A program made the translations under genes and the position numbers. A stretch of 14,294 nt of DNA from an uncultured Collinsella sp. (GTDB lineage Bacteria; Actinomycetota; Coriobacteriia; Coriobacteriales; Coriobacteriaceae), in assembly GCA_958415525.1 (NCBI GenBank), contig CATYZE010000040.1, positions 1 through 14,294 of the forward strand, read 5' to 3'. Of this stretch, positions 13,534 through 14,294 are shown one piece after another. Positions within the stretch are counted from its first letter, which is position 1, and every line of letters starts with the position of its first letter. The notes under the pieces were generated by a model, which saw only the letters and a list, made by a program, of their open reading frames with translations, had not been told where the DNA came from and made no database searches.

Positions 13534-14160
13534 TCATAAGGACCGGCTATCCCTTACCTGTGACACAATCTCAAACGCACAGAACAGAATCATCAGTCCA
13601 ATCATCGCATAAGAGGCAGCCGAACCTTCAAGCACTATTCCACAAAGAACAATCTCCGCGCCGCCAATAAGAACTGTTATCAGGCGCTCTGCCTTTTTGC
13701 TCTCGCCGCTCGCATAAAAAGGCGGCAAAGCGCACAAGATCACATATAGCCCGGGAAGGGAATACAGGATCGATAGTCCAAGCCCCCCATCAACCGCAGT
13801 GTTTTGCGTAAGAATCAACTGAACCCAAACGGCAATTATCACTGAGCAGGTTGTCGATAAAAGAAGACTAGAAATATAGCACGCAACAAAGTCCCGTCGC
13901 ATTCGAACAGAGAAATCCGCGAACTCTCTTCGCCGCGTGGAAACAATAAGGTACACAGAAATTGCAATAGAACCAATCAGGGAAAACAGCGGAACAACCA
14001 GCAATTCAAGCTTATTACCCCATCGATCAACCACACCCCCACTCCAATGAGCGGGAATTGTATCAGGGAGGACTGACCAAGCCGCCCATAGAATCAGAAA
14101 TGGAAGAATAGAGAGGATGAAAGATGATAACACTGCAGTAATTTTTTTTGAGGCTCTCAT
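13534..14160 (-). CDS. DUF1648 (SdpI-like) multi-pass membrane protein
   Basis: 208 residues from ATG 14160. After a first membrane segment (about 6-24) comes LPDTIPAHWSGGVVDRWGNK, the DUF1648 signature of SdpI-family proteins ('lPd.iPvHw...G.vd.w..K'). Further hydrophobic segments lie near 52-72, 92-116, 126-146 and 160-195. In Bacillus, SdpI gives immunity to the SDP killing peptide and acts as a signal receptor; here the C-terminal SdpI half is not obvious, so only DUF1648 is claimed. Composition is AT-rich compared with the GC-saturated block to the left, so the gene has a different origin. An alternative GTG start at 14187 has a GGAG site 6 nt upstream; ATG 14160 has AAGGAG 11 nt upstream and gives a usual N-terminus. 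It lies alone between the two 83-bp repeats; TATACT at 14216-14211 (minus strand), made by the repeat's edge, may be its -10. Confidence 0.78.
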   Translation of the reverse strand: MRASKKITAVLSSFILSILPFLILWAAWSVLPDTIPAHWSGGVVDRWGNKLELLVVPLFSLIGSIAISVYLIVSTRRREFADFSVRMRRDFVACYISSLLLSTTCSVIIAVWVQLILTQNTAVDGGLGLSILYSLPGLYVILCALPPFYASGESKKAERLITVLIGGAEIVLCGIVLEGSAASYAMIGLMILFCAFEIVSQVRDSRSL

Positions 14161-14211
14161 CGATTCCGCATCTCCTTGCGCGCCCACATTCCACTCCGCC
14201 TTAAATCAAGT

Positions 14212-14294
14212 ATACGTTTTGAGACCGGCAAGCTGATGTCGGCTCGAGGACAGCGGCCCGGTGCACCGGGCCGATCGATAGCGGTCTCAGGTTC
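14212..14294. repeat. 83-bp structured direct repeat, copy 2 (reaches the window edge)
   Basis: The same sequence and orientation as 13315-13397 with one T for C. It lies upstream of the DUF1648 gene. The left junction is sharp: the sequences before ATACGTTTTGAGACC are unrelated in the two copies. Confidence 0.8.

Noticed and set aside
13315..14294. CRISPR array or integron attC sites
   Set aside because: The units are 897 bp apart with a gene between, so not CRISPR. No GTTRRRY/RYYYAAC core is seen, so not a standard attC.

Overview
The window looks like a gut-type actinobacterium of the class Coriobacteriia, probably Collinsella or a close relative. This is inference from gene content and moderate GC in the left half. 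The block pgsA, GarA-like FHA protein, Rv1828-like MerR regulator is an actinobacterial arrangement. Here apt and a secreted NlpC/P60 protein are added behind it.

Left part (1-3650), ordinary-looking chromosome. It holds the start of a diglucosyl/monogalactosyl-diacylglycerol synthase-type glycosyltransferase (minus, cut by the window edge), then divergent trxB (plus) with a strong terminator, a DUF1836 regulator (plus), and a convergent DegV family protein (minus). A bidirectional terminator separates the last two. The DUF1836 and degV promoters carry the same 29-nt operator-like inverted repeat, which suggests one regulator controls both.

Middle (3654-7606), a minus-strand operon read right to left: promoter, pgsA (GTG start), FHA protein, MerR regulator, apt, NlpC/P60, terminator. 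The FHA protein keeps the phosphorylatable TxVFR-type N-terminal motif of mycobacterial GarA, so it may be a kinase-controlled metabolic switch.

Right part (about 7870-12774), a block of very high GC with strong codon bias, unlike its flanks and probably acquired. It contains a tightly overlapping operon of a LanF-type ATPase (with the glutamate 'E-loop'), two LanE/LanG-type permeases and a YxeA-like small protein. An OmpR-type response regulator and a sensor kinase follow from their own promoter. This is a lantibiotic/cationic-peptide resistance module with its sensor. No lantibiotic precursor or modification gene is in the window, so it looks like protection against peptides made by others.

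Far right (12761-14294), an accessory end. The kinase gene converges on a small ribbon-helix-helix (antitoxin-like) gene through a 14-bp perfect hairpin holding both stop codons. A 250-300 bp stretch without a recognisable gene follows, then an 83-bp structured repeat, a low-GC DUF1648 (SdpI-like) membrane protein gene, and a second copy of the repeat running into the window edge. The repeat-gene-repeat layout and two unrelated peptide-protection-type systems side by side are the most unusual things here.
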